NCBI GenBank assembly: GCA_947627715.1
Contig: CANQXK010000002.1
Coordinates: 62,001 to 126,000 of the forward strand
Origin: an uncultured Oscillospiraceae bacterium
GTDB taxonomy: Bacteria; Bacillota; Clostridia; Oscillospirales; Oscillospiraceae
Reading direction: 5' to 3'
DNA: 64,000 nt
Shown: positions 1-7,119 of the stretch, one piece after another
Position numbering within the stretch: the first letter of the stretch is position 1
How the letters are laid out: the number at the start of each line of letters is the position of its first letter
Program-made: the position numbers and the translations under genes
The notes under the pieces: generated by a model
Told to the model about the DNA's origin: nothing
Databases searched by the model: none
What the model saw: the letters and a program-made list of their open reading frames with translations, nothing else

Positions 1-408
1 CTGGACTTGTTGCAAGGCGTTGTCAATCATTCGGATTTTTCGCGCTGTTGGCACGTTCGGAATAAGTGCCGATTTTTTTATACGTTCAAAGGACATGTTG
101 AGATTTTCCTGTTGTTGGGTTGGGGAGCGGAAAAACGTAGAAAAATTTTTTGACGAGACAATTCTGCTTTTGCAAGAGGTGTCCCATAGCGTATTTTTGC
201 GTTTAGCCTATTTTTTATATCATTTCGAGGACTTGTTGAGATTGGCAAGGAAAAACTAATTTAGACCATCTTATACCGCTTTTTCACACAAGCCGCTGTT
301 TTTTACATCGTTGCACAAACTTGTTGTAATGAGACACACATCATTCCATATTGGCTTTTTTCTTAAACCCGCGCAACTTTTACATCATTTCCTTGACTTG
401 TTGATACC
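1..408. repeat. Degenerate ~30-bp repeats in AT-rich DNA
   Basis: This left-edge stretch is AT-rich and holds no convincing gene. It contains about five copies of a motif resembling TTTTTTAYATCRTTTC followed by nnGGACTTGTTGAGAT. The clearest copies lie at 73-104, 211-241, 299-330 and 377-407, with a truncated copy at 1-17. The shared ACTTGTTG cores (ACATGTTG in the second copy) start near 5, 93, 231, 319 and 396, so spacing is 88, 138, 88 and 77 bp. Spacing is too irregular and sequence too degenerate for a CRISPR array. The array may continue to the left of the window. I do not know its function. Confidence 0.6.
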
Positions 409-418
409 CCGCAAAATA

Positions 419-450
419 TAGAGCGCACAGCAACAACGCCGTGCGCTCTA
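419..450. other. Perfect 10-bp stem-loop
   Basis: TAGAGCGCAC and GTGCGCTCTA pair perfectly around a 12-nt loop. Neither side has a strong T tract, so it is a weak terminator candidate at most. It sits at the boundary between the AT-rich repeat region and the first gene. It is followed by an imperfect direct repeat of TTAACTTAAyG...TGGCCC at 459-480 and 512-533, whose role is unknown. Confidence 0.45.
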
Positions 451-539
451 TGCGCGTCTTAACTTAACGCCGCTGGCCCTTTCGGCACAATGCCAATTTG
501 GGGTAGGGATTTTAACTTAATGACATTGGCCCCTCCCCC

Positions 540-567
540 TTGCATTTTTCCGCAAGTGTGGTATACT
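540..567 (+). promoter_or_regulatory. Sigma-A-type promoter of the uracil-DNA glycosylase gene
   Basis: TTGCAT at 540-545 and TATACT at 562-567 are separated by 16 bp. They lie 33 bp upstream of the ATG at 601, which leaves a short 5' leader. Confidence 0.6.
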
Positions 568-600
568 TTGAGCATCGTAATAAGAGCGTGGGGTGACGGT

Positions 601-1176
601 ATGACCTGGGAAGAGCTTGAGCGGTCGTGCAAGCGGTGCGAGAAGTGCGCGCTGTGCGACACGCGCACCAACGTGGTCTTCGGCGTGGGCAACAAAAACG
701 CCCGCGTCCTGTTCGTGGGTGAAGGCCCCGGCGAAAACGAGGACCTTCAGGGGGAACCCTTTGTGGGCCGGGGCGGACAGCTTCTGGACGTGATGCTGGA
801 GATCATCGGCCTTGACCGAAAGAAGAACGTCTACATAGCCAACATCGTCAAATGCCGGCCCCCCAAGAACCGCGACCCGCTGGGGGTGGAGCAGGAGGCC
901 TGCATCGGCTGGCTCCGGGAGCAGATACGCCTTCTCCGCCCTGAGATCGTGGTGTGCCTCGGCCGCATCGCCGCCCAGGTGCTTATCAAGCCCGATTTTA
1001 AGATCACCAGCGAACACGGGAAATTTTTTGACGTGGACGGCGTCACGTATACGGCGCTCTACCACCCGGCGGCGCTTCTGCGCGACCCCCGGAAAAAGCC
1101 CGACACCTTTGTGGACCTGAAGGCCCTTCAGGAAAAGATCCTCCAGCTCGCGCCTGAGGTCTACAGCGCCGGCTGA
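601..1176 (+). CDS. Uracil-DNA glycosylase, iron-sulfur type (family 4-like)
   Basis: The 191-residue product removes uracil from DNA, starting base-excision repair. The N-terminus has paired cysteines (C10, C13, C16, C19). The active-site block GEGPGENED...GEPFVG follows around residue 40. Two later cysteines (in VKCRPPKNRDP and QEACIGWL) fit the four-cysteine cluster of family 4 enzymes, and the C-terminal HPAALLR motif is present. The ATG at 601 is preferred over an upstream in-frame ATG at 490 because homology begins here, the promoter lies between the two, and a GGGGTG sequence precedes 601. The gene is first in a run of plus-strand genes and is followed after 23 bp by a GNAT gene. Confidence 0.93.
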   Translation: MTWEELERSCKRCEKCALCDTRTNVVFGVGNKNARVLFVGEGPGENEDLQGEPFVGRGGQLLDVMLEIIGLDRKKNVYIANIVKCRPPKNRDPLGVEQEACIGWLREQIRLLRPEIVVCLGRIAAQVLIKPDFKITSEHGKFFDVDGVTYTALYHPAALLRDPRKKPDTFVDLKALQEKILQLAPEVYSAG

Positions 1177-1199
1177 AAACTCGCTGAAAAGGAACCTTT

Positions 1200-2069
1200 A
1201 TGAACGACGTACTGCGTTTTTCGCGTCCCGGCGAGGAGCCGGAACTCAAAGCCCTGTGGAGGGAGGTCTTTCAGGACTCCCTGGGCGATGCGGACCTCTT
1301 TTTTGAGACGCTGTATACCCCCGGATCGGCGGCCGTGTACATACACGGCGGGGCCATCGTCTCCGCGGCCTACGGTCTGCGGCTGGGCGAATATGTGTCC
1401 GGCGGACACTGGACCCCCTGCCGGACCGTCTACGCCTGCGGGACGGCCCCCGCCCACCGGGGCCGGGGCTTCGGGGGGCAGGTCCTGGAGCTTGCCGCCC
1501 GGTCCGATGGGCCGGGGGTCTGCGCGGTCCGCCCCCCTGAGCCGGACCTCTTCCCTTTCTGTGAGCGTCTCGGCTTCAAGCCGGTCTTTGGGGCCTCCGT
1601 CCAGAACTGCACCGACGTGGGCCTCCCTCTCAACGGCAGCGCCGCCCTGGTGACCGTGCGGGGCTACGCCGCCCTGCGGGAGGAGCTGCTTCACGGGCAG
1701 AACCACATCGACCTGGACCTGAAGGTGCTGGACTATCAGGAGGCCCTGTGCCGCCGCTCCGGGGGCGGTCTATTCTACCTGGTCTCGGACAAGGTGCGCG
1801 GCTGCGCCGCGGCGGAGATCGTCGATGGCGCCGCCCGTCTTTTGGAGCTGATCGTCCCCACGGGCAGCCAGTATAACGCCGCCGCCCTGACGGCCCGCGC
1901 CCTGGGATGCCAACAGTTCTCCTACCGCGCCCCCCTGCGCGCGGGGGACGCGCCCGCGCCCTTCGCCCTGATGTCCTCCCAGACCCCCCTTGACGCGGGC
2001 GGGACCGCCTGGTTTGGCCCGGCGCTGTGCGGGGACCCCGCTCCCTCCCATTTCATGAATAAAATTTAA
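1200..2069 (+). CDS. GNAT-family N-acetyltransferase
   Basis: The 289-residue protein has an N-terminal GNAT fold. The acetyl-CoA-binding motif A is visible around residue 85 as CGTAPAHRGRGFGGQ, matching the R/Q-x-x-G-x-G/A pattern. The C-terminal third has no family I recognise, but the length suits the two-domain GNAT proteins common in Clostridia. An AAAGGAAC ribosome site precedes the ATG. It lies 23 bp downstream of the glycosylase and is probably cotranscribed with it. A terminator follows at 2184. The substrate cannot be told from the sequence. Confidence 0.8.
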   Translation: MNDVLRFSRPGEEPELKALWREVFQDSLGDADLFFETLYTPGSAAVYIHGGAIVSAAYGLRLGEYVSGGHWTPCRTVYACGTAPAHRGRGFGGQVLELAARSDGPGVCAVRPPEPDLFPFCERLGFKPVFGASVQNCTDVGLPLNGSAALVTVRGYAALREELLHGQNHIDLDLKVLDYQEALCRRSGGGLFYLVSDKVRGCAAAEIVDGAARLLELIVPTGSQYNAAALTARALGCQQFSYRAPLRAGDAPAPFALMSSQTPLDAGGTAWFGPALCGDPAPSHFMNKI

Positions 2070-2183
2070 AGCGTAATTTCATACTTTTGAAATATCTAAC
2101 TGTTTTTCTCTTAATGATTTTCGGGTAATATGGGACTCGTGAACATGAAATTCACCTTTTTCATTTTATCCTCTTTTTCTATC

Positions 2184-2216
2184 GACCGGGACCCGCAAGG
2201 GTCTCGGTCACTTTTT
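2184..2216 (+). terminator. Rho-independent terminator after the GNAT gene
   Basis: An 11-bp stem, GACCGGGACCC with GGGTCTCGGTC, closes a GCAA loop and is followed by ACTTTTTG on the plus strand. It ends the glycosylase-GNAT unit just before the pcrA promoter. Confidence 0.8.
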
Positions 2217-2278
2217 GCTTTTCTTTTCCCCGCGGATGGTGTATAATGGACGCACAACTTGCAAAGACAGGTATTTTT

Positions 2279-4771
2279 ATGGACAGACCCGAATTTGAAA
2301 AACGCTACGCCAAAGCCCGCCGGACGCTGATCGCCCGCGATTTTTCGCATTTGAACGATATGCAGCAAAAGGCCGTCATGGCCACGGAGGGGCCGCTTCT
2401 CCTGCTGGCGGGGGCCGGCAGCGGCAAGACCACCGTGCTCATCGACCGCATCGCCAACCTGATCCGCTACGGCAGGGCCTCCGACTGCCCGGAGGTCCCG
2501 GAGGACGCCGGAGACGGGGAGCTTGCCATCCTTGAAAAGGCCGTTGAGGCAAAAGCGCCCCCGGCCCCGCAGGTGCAGGCGCTCTGCGCCCTGGACCCTG
2601 TGGAACCCTGGCGCATCATCGCCATCACCTTCACCAACAAGGCCGCCGGGGAGCTAAAGACGCGCCTTGCCTCCAAGCTCGGCCCCGGCGCGGAGGAAAT
2701 CTGGGCCATGACCTTCCACTCCGCCTGTGTGCGGATCCTCCGGCGCAGCATCGACGCCATGGGCATCTCCCCCTCCTTCACCATCTACGACGCCGCCGAT
2801 TCCCAGGCGGTGATGAAGAGGGTCCTGCGGGAACTCAACATGGACGAGAAGGCCTTCCCGGTGAAGGACGTGCTGAACGTCATCAGCCGCGCCAAGGACG
2901 CGCTTCTCTCCCCCGCCGATTTCGCCGCGGAGGCCGAGCGCGGGTACGACCCCCGGAAGAAGGCCATCGCCCGCGCCTACGCGGTGTACGCTCAGCGGCT
3001 CCTTGCCTCCGACGCCTTAGATTTCGACGACCTCATCTACTACACCGTGAAGCTCCTGCGGGAGTACCCGGAGGTCCGCGAGCGTTGGCAGAGGCAGTTT
3101 CGATATGTGCTGGTGGACGAGTACCAGGACACCAGCCCGCTCCAGTACCTCCTGGCCTCCTATCTCGCCGGAGGGACCGAGAACATCTGCGTGGTGGGCG
3201 ACGACGACCAGTCCATCTACCGCTTCCGGGGGGCCACCATCGAGAATATCCTGCGCTTTGAGGAGCGTTTCAAGAACACCCGCGTCATCAAGTTGGAGCA
3301 GAATTACCGCTCCACGGGCCACATCCTTGAGGCCGCCAACAGCGTCATCAGGAACAATCACGAACGGCGCGGCAAGAACCTGTGGACACGGGAGGGGGCC
3401 GGGGAGAAGCTGAAGCTCTATGTGGCGGAAAACGACGACGCCGAGGCCGCCTACATAGCCTCCCAGATCATGGAGGCCCGCGCCTCCGGCATGAAGTGGA
3501 GCGACTTCGCCGTTCTCTACCGCATGAACGCCCAATCCAACCGCCTTGAGTACGCCTTTAAGCGCATGAGCATCCCCTACCGCATCGTGGGCGGCACCAG
3601 GTTCTTTGACCGCATGGAGATCAAGGACGTGACGGGCTACCTGTGCGTGGTGCACGACCCGGCGGACGATCTGCGGCTCCTGCGCGTCATCAACACCCCT
3701 CCCCGCGGCATCGGGAGCACCACCATCGAGCGTCTCAGGGACGTGGCCGCCCGGGAGGGCCGGCCCATTCTGGACGTGGCGGCGGACGCCTCGTCCATCC
3801 CGGAGCTTCGCGCCTCCGCCGGGAAGCTGGCGGGCTTCCTTCAGCTTATCATGGAGCTGCGCCGCCTCTCCAACGAGCTGCCGCTGGAGGATTTCTACGA
3901 CGTTCTTCTGGAAAAGACCGGGTATGAGGCGTCCCTGGGCGACTCCGACGAGGCCCTGGCCCGCAAGGACAACATCAAGGAGCTTAAAAGCAACATCGTC
4001 TCCTACGCCTCCCGCGCCGAGACCCCCTCCCTGGCCGGATTTTTGGACGAGATCGCCCTGTACACCGACCTTGACTCCCTGGAGGCCGGGGAGGACAGCG
4101 TGGTGATGATGACCATGCACTCGGCCAAGGGGCTGGAGTTCCCCTGGGTCTTTATCGCGGGGCTGGAGGACGGCATCTTCCCCTCCTCCCGCTCCATCGG
4201 CGACGAGGAGGAGATGGAGGAGGAGCGGCGGCTGTGCTACGTGGCGCTCACCCGCGCCAGACGCCGCCTGACCCTCACCTGCGCCAGGCGGCGTATGCTC
4301 TTCGGGCGCACCACGTCGAATCTGGTCTCCCGCTTCGTGGAGGAGATCCCCGACGAGCACATCGACAAGCCGGAGCTTCCCCTGCGCGACAGCTTCATCC
4401 GCGAGCCGGACCCGGACTTCCTGGACTACGACTACCGGGAGCGGCGCGGCCGCGCGGAGGTGCCCTTCGGGTGGGAGCGCCCCGGCTCCTACGGGGGCGG
4501 GAGCGCCTTCCAGCGCCGCGCCGCCTCCCCCGCCCCGGCGAAGAGAGCGCCCGCCGCCTCTGCCGCCGCCAAAAAGCCCGCCGCCCCCGCCGCCCCGGCG
4601 GCCCTCCCTGAGCTTGCCGCCGGCGACAGGATCCGCCACAAGGCCTTCGGCGAGGGCGTGCTCACCGCCGTGACGAAGATGCCCGGCGACGCGCTTCTCA
4701 CCGTGGACTTCGGCGGCACCCAGCGGCGGCTCATGCTCAAGGCCGCCGCGCCCTTCATCACAAAGCTGTGA
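2279..4771 (+). CDS. pcrA: ATP-dependent DNA helicase PcrA/UvrD
   Basis: This superfamily 1A 3'-5' helicase acts in repair, replication restart and transcription-coupled repair. All SF1 motifs are visible: Walker A GAGSGKTT, AITFTNKAA, DEYQDTS, DDQSIYRFRGA, NYRS, TMHSAKGLEFPWV and YVALTRARRRL. The C-terminal segment AGDRIRHKAFGEGV is the Tudor-like RNA polymerase contact domain of PcrA, after an Ala/Pro-rich linker. About 50 residues are inserted between motifs I and Ia. I use the ATG at 2279 (830 residues). The first in-frame ATG at 2246 overlaps a TATAAT at 2242-2247, so it probably lies in the promoter rather than the message; 2279 also has a GACAGG ribosome site. A HAD gene follows after 9 bp. 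Confidence 0.95.
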   Translation: MDRPEFEKRYAKARRTLIARDFSHLNDMQQKAVMATEGPLLLLAGAGSGKTTVLIDRIANLIRYGRASDCPEVPEDAGDGELAILEKAVEAKAPPAPQVQALCALDPVEPWRIIAITFTNKAAGELKTRLASKLGPGAEEIWAMTFHSACVRILRRSIDAMGISPSFTIYDAADSQAVMKRVLRELNMDEKAFPVKDVLNVISRAKDALLSPADFAAEAERGYDPRKKAIARAYAVYAQRLLASDALDFDDLIYYTVKLLREYPEVRERWQRQFRYVLVDEYQDTSPLQYLLASYLAGGTENICVVGDDDQSIYRFRGATIENILRFEERFKNTRVIKLEQNYRSTGHILEAANSVIRNNHERRGKNLWTREGAGEKLKLYVAENDDAEAAYIASQIMEARASGMKWSDFAVLYRMNAQSNRLEYAFKRMSIPYRIVGGTRFFDRMEIKDVTGYLCVVHDPADDLRLLRVINTPPRGIGSTTIERLRDVAAREGRPILDVAADASSIPELRASAGKLAGFLQLIMELRRLSNELPLEDFYDVLLEKTGYEASLGDSDEALARKDNIKELKSNIVSYASRAETPSLAGFLDEIALYTDLDSLEAGEDSVVMMTMHSAKGLEFPWVFIAGLEDGIFPSSRSIGDEEEMEEERRLCYVALTRARRRLTLTCARRRMLFGRTTSNLVSRFVEEIPDEHIDKPELPLRDSFIREPDPDFLDYDYRERRGRAEVPFGWERPGSYGGGSAFQRRAASPAPAKRAPAASAAAKKPAAPAAPAALPELAAGDRIRHKAFGEGVLTAVTKMPGDALLTVDFGGTQRRLMLKAAAPFITKL

Positions 4772-4780
4772 GGTAGACCC

Positions 4781-5434
4781 ATGTTTGATTTTGACACCAT
4801 CCTGTTTGACCTGGACGGCACCGTCACCGACTCCGCCCCCGGCGTCATGAACTCCTTTCACTACGCCCTCTCCCGCTTCGGCATCGAGCCTGATTCCCAC
4901 GAGGAGCTGAAGAAGGTGGTGGGGCCGCCCCTCAAGACCTCCTTCACCGTCACCTACGGCGTGCCTTTGGAGCGGTTCGGGGAGGTCATGGAGTACTATC
5001 TGAGCTACTATCTCCCCAAGGGCATCTATGAAAACAGCGTCTACCCCGGCGTGGAGGCGCTTCTGCGCCGTCTCCGGGCCGCCGGCAAGCGCCTTGTGGT
5101 GGCCTCCTCCAAGTGGCAGTACGGCGTGGACACCGTGATGCGCCACTTCGGGCTGGACACGTATTTCGACTTTATGGGCGGCTCGGAGGAGAAGGCCGGG
5201 CGGGTGGAAAAGGCGGACGTGATCCGCTATATCCTGGAGCGCCTGTCCATCGCCGACACCTCCCGCGTGCTGATGGTGGGCGACCGCAAATATGACGTGG
5301 AGGGGGCCGCCCAATGCGGCATCCGTACCTGCGGCGTGCTCTGGGGCTACGGCTCCAAAGAGGAGCTGGACGCCGCCGGCGCCCTCTTTACCGTCTCCAC
5401 GCCGGAGGAGCTGGCGGAGAAGCTGGGCGCGTAA
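4781..5434 (+). CDS. HAD-family hydrolase, phosphoglycolate-phosphatase-like
   Basis: The 217-residue protein has the HAD motifs in order: the nucleophile motif DLDGTVTD near residue 10, the Thr/Ser motif VVASSK, a conserved Lys and the acidic motif GDRKYD. The helical cap between motifs I and II is the type seen in Gph and PpaX phosphatases. It likely dephosphorylates a small phosphate ester; the substrate is uncertain. It lies 9 bp after pcrA, in the same transcription unit, and a hairpin terminator follows. Confidence 0.88.
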   Translation: MFDFDTILFDLDGTVTDSAPGVMNSFHYALSRFGIEPDSHEELKKVVGPPLKTSFTVTYGVPLERFGEVMEYYLSYYLPKGIYENSVYPGVEALLRRLRAAGKRLVVASSKWQYGVDTVMRHFGLDTYFDFMGGSEEKAGRVEKADVIRYILERLSIADTSRVLMVGDRKYDVEGAAQCGIRTCGVLWGYGSKEELDAAGALFTVSTPEELAEKLGA

Positions 5435-5455
5435 TCGCCCCCCATATGGACGGCA

Positions 5456-5495
5456 AAGCCGCAGCGCACAGAGAACCTGTGCCTGCGGCTTATTT
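5456..5495 (+). terminator. Terminator hairpin after the HAD gene
   Basis: The stem AAGCCGCA...GCACAG pairs with CTGTGC..TGCGGCTT around a short loop, with a single unpaired base, and TATTTT follows on the plus strand. It lies between the convergent HAD gene and sigF. Confidence 0.7.
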
Positions 5496-5496
5496 T

Positions 5497-5527
5497 AAGG
5501 TGACGGGAGTTGAACCCGCGTCGCCTT
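5497..5527 (-). other. tRNA/tmRNA 3'-end-like T-arm fragment
   Basis: Read on the minus strand, this stretch contains GCGGGTTCAACTCCCGTCA, which has the T-stem and TTCAACT T-loop of a tRNA or tmRNA 3' end. The flanking GGCGACG and CGTCACC can also pair with one mismatch. No D arm, anticodon or CCA end is present, so it is not a complete RNA gene. It starts directly at the sigF stop codon. It may be an attachment-site scar or chance; see findings. Confidence 0.45.
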
Positions 5528-6233
5528 AATTGAGTTCCTCTCTCAGATGCTCCACGGCCCGCTTTTCAAGCCGCGACACCTGCACCTGGGACACCCCCAA
5601 TATCCGGGCGGCGTCCGACTGGGTCATGGCGCGAAAATAGCGCAGGGCGATCACCGAACGCTCCCGTGGGGGCAGCTTCCCGATAGCCTCCCGGAGGGAC
5701 ACCTGCTCCACAAGCTTCTCCTCCTGGGCGTAGTCCCCCAGCACCTGCTCCAGGGTGAAGCCGTCCTCCCCCGTCTCCCGCTGAAGGGACTCGGAGGGCG
5801 CGGTGGCGATCTCGCAGGCGGCGATGTCCTCCGGGGAAAGGCCCGTGCGCTCCGAAAGCTCCGACAGGGCCGGTTCCCGGCCCAGCTTCTGCTCCAGCTC
5901 CGTCCGGGCGGTCTTCACGAGCTGCGACCGCTCCTTGAGGCCCCGGCTGACCTTCACCGGGCCGTCATCCCGGAGGAATCTGCGGATCTCCCCGGAGATC
6001 TTGGGCACGGCGTAGGTGGAAAACTGCGTGCCGAAGGCGTCGTCGAAGCCGCGAACCGCCTTGATGAAGCCCACGCACCCCAGCTGGTAGAGGTCGTCCG
6101 GCTCCGCGCCCCTGCCGAAAAAGCGCCGGGCTACGCTCCATATGAGGCCGGAGTTCTCCCGCACCATGGCCTCCATGGCCTCGGCGTCCCCGTCCCGCGC
6201 GGCCCTGAGCGTGTCGCTCATCGCGGAGGTCAT
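5526..6233 (-). CDS. sigF: RNA polymerase sporulation sigma factor SigF
   Basis: The 235-residue sigma-70 family protein directs early forespore transcription. Region 2 (DDLYQLGCVGFIKAV, FSTYAVPKISGEIRRFLRDD), region 3 (VKVSRGLKER) and region 4 (IALRYF..MTQSDAARILGVSQVQVSRLEK) are all present. The identity rests on these motifs and on its place as the last gene of a spoIIAA-spoIIAB-sigF operon. The ATG overlaps the spoIIAB stop as ATGA, which implies translational coupling. The family is held inactive by SpoIIAB until asymmetric division. Confidence 0.96.
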   Translation of the reverse strand: MTSAMSDTLRAARDGDAEAMEAMVRENSGLIWSVARRFFGRGAEPDDLYQLGCVGFIKAVRGFDDAFGTQFSTYAVPKISGEIRRFLRDDGPVKVSRGLKERSQLVKTARTELEQKLGREPALSELSERTGLSPEDIAACEIATAPSESLQRETGEDGFTLEQVLGDYAQEEKLVEQVSLREAIGKLPPRERSVIALRYFRAMTQSDAARILGVSQVQVSRLEKRAVEHLREELN

Positions 6234-6670
6234 CGCGCCGCTCTCCGCCTCTCCACCCGCTTGCGCATGGTGACCGTGGTGCCCGCGCCCACCTTGGAGC
6301 GCACCTTCACCGTGTCCATGAAGCTCTCCATGATGGTAAAGCCCATCCCTCCCCGGTCCTCTCCCCCGGTGGTGAACAGAGGCTCCCGCGCCTTGTCCAC
6401 GTCCTCGATGCCCCGGCCCCGGTCCTTGACCTGGACCTCAAGCACCCCGTCCTCCAGGATCCGAAGGCGCATATGGACAGGCCCTATGCTGTCGGGATAG
6501 GCGTGGACGATGCAGTTGGTGACCGCCTCCGAGACCGCCGTTTTCACGTCCCCCAGCTCCGTCAGCGTCATGTCCAGCTGGGCGGCAAAGCACGCCACCG
6601 CGCCGCGGGCAAAGCCCTCGTTCGCCGACAGCGACGGGAACTCAAAGCGCACGCTGTTTTGTTCTTTCAT
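6230..6670 (-). CDS. spoIIAB: Anti-sigma F factor and serine kinase SpoIIAB
   Basis: The 146-residue GHKL-fold kinase binds and inhibits SigF and phosphorylates SpoIIAA. The N box (SEAVTNCIVHAYP), the G1 box (VKDRGRGIEDV) and the G2 box (GGMGFTIMES) are visible. The start at 6670 (MKEQNSVRF) has an AAAGGAG ribosome site; longer readings upstream lack one. It is 25 bp from spoIIAA and overlaps sigF by 4 bp. Confidence 0.96.
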   Translation of the reverse strand: MKEQNSVRFEFPSLSANEGFARGAVACFAAQLDMTLTELGDVKTAVSEAVTNCIVHAYPDSIGPVHMRLRILEDGVLEVQVKDRGRGIEDVDKAREPLFTTGGEDRGGMGFTIMESFMDTVKVRSKVGAGTTVTMRKRVERRRAAR

Positions 6671-6695
6671 ATTATGTAAACTCCTTTCCTCCCGG

Positions 6696-7028
6696 TCATT
6701 TCTTCTCCGGCGCGGGCGACGGCTCGATGGCGACCATCCTGTCAATGCCGGAGGCGTCCAGCACCCGCATGGGCTGTGACTGGACGTTCTCCACAAAGAG
6801 GCGGCCGCCGGTGGCGTTCATCCGCTTATACAGTTTTAAAATGAGCGCGATGCCGGAGGAGTCCATAAACCGCAGCCCCTCCAGGTCCAAAACGCAGTCC
6901 CTGGGGGCCGCCGCCTCGATGCGTTCCTCCAGCTCCCCCATCAGGCCGCCCGCCTCGTGGTGGTCCAGCTCCCCGGCCAAGGCAAAAATCAGCTTGCCCC
7001 CCTGCCGGGACGATGTCAGTCTCATCAT
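6696..7028 (-). CDS. spoIIAA: Anti-sigma F factor antagonist SpoIIAA
   Basis: The 110-residue STAS-domain protein releases SigF by binding SpoIIAB when dephosphorylated. The phosphorylation motif FMDSSGI places the key serine at residue 57 or 58, as in Bacillus. Tandem ATG codons at 7028 and 7025 follow a GGGTGAG ribosome site. The gene begins only about 30 bp after the valS terminator, so its promoter must lie in or beside that hairpin, or it depends on read-through. Confidence 0.93.
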   Translation of the reverse strand: MMRLTSSRQGGKLIFALAGELDHHEAGGLMGELEERIEAAAPRDCVLDLEGLRFMDSSGIALILKLYKRMNATGGRLFVENVQSQPMRVLDASGIDRMVAIEPSPAPEKK

Positions 7029-7051
7029 GATCTCACCCGCTTTTTTTGAAT

Positions 7052-7091
7052 ATAAAAAAATACCCGTGTACAAGCCTGTACACGGGTATTT
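7052..7091 (-). terminator. Rho-independent terminator of valS
   Basis: A perfect 15-bp stem (AAATACCCGTGTACA with TGTACACGGGTATTT) closes an AGCC loop. A run of seven T follows on the minus strand. It separates valS from spoIIAA. Confidence 0.9.
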
Positions 7092-7119
7092 TAAACGATA
7101 GCCGATGCGGTTTTTGTCG

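Noticed and set aside
20-259. 79-codon plus-strand frame in the AT-rich left edge
   Set aside because: It runs across the degenerate repeats, has no ribosome site and an AT-driven composition, so it is unlikely to be coding.
73-407. CRISPR array at the left edge
   Set aside because: Repeats are degenerate and unevenly spaced (77-138 bp), and no cas genes are in the window.
2111-2164. 17-codon minus-strand frame (MKKVNFMFTSPILPENH) with a GAGG site
   Set aside because: It has a plausible ribosome site, but no promoter is visible, and it is too short to support without conservation.
1161-5314. Long open frames opposite the GNAT, pcrA and HAD genes
   Set aside because: They are shadows of GC-rich codon bias on the other strand, with no ribosome sites and low-complexity products.
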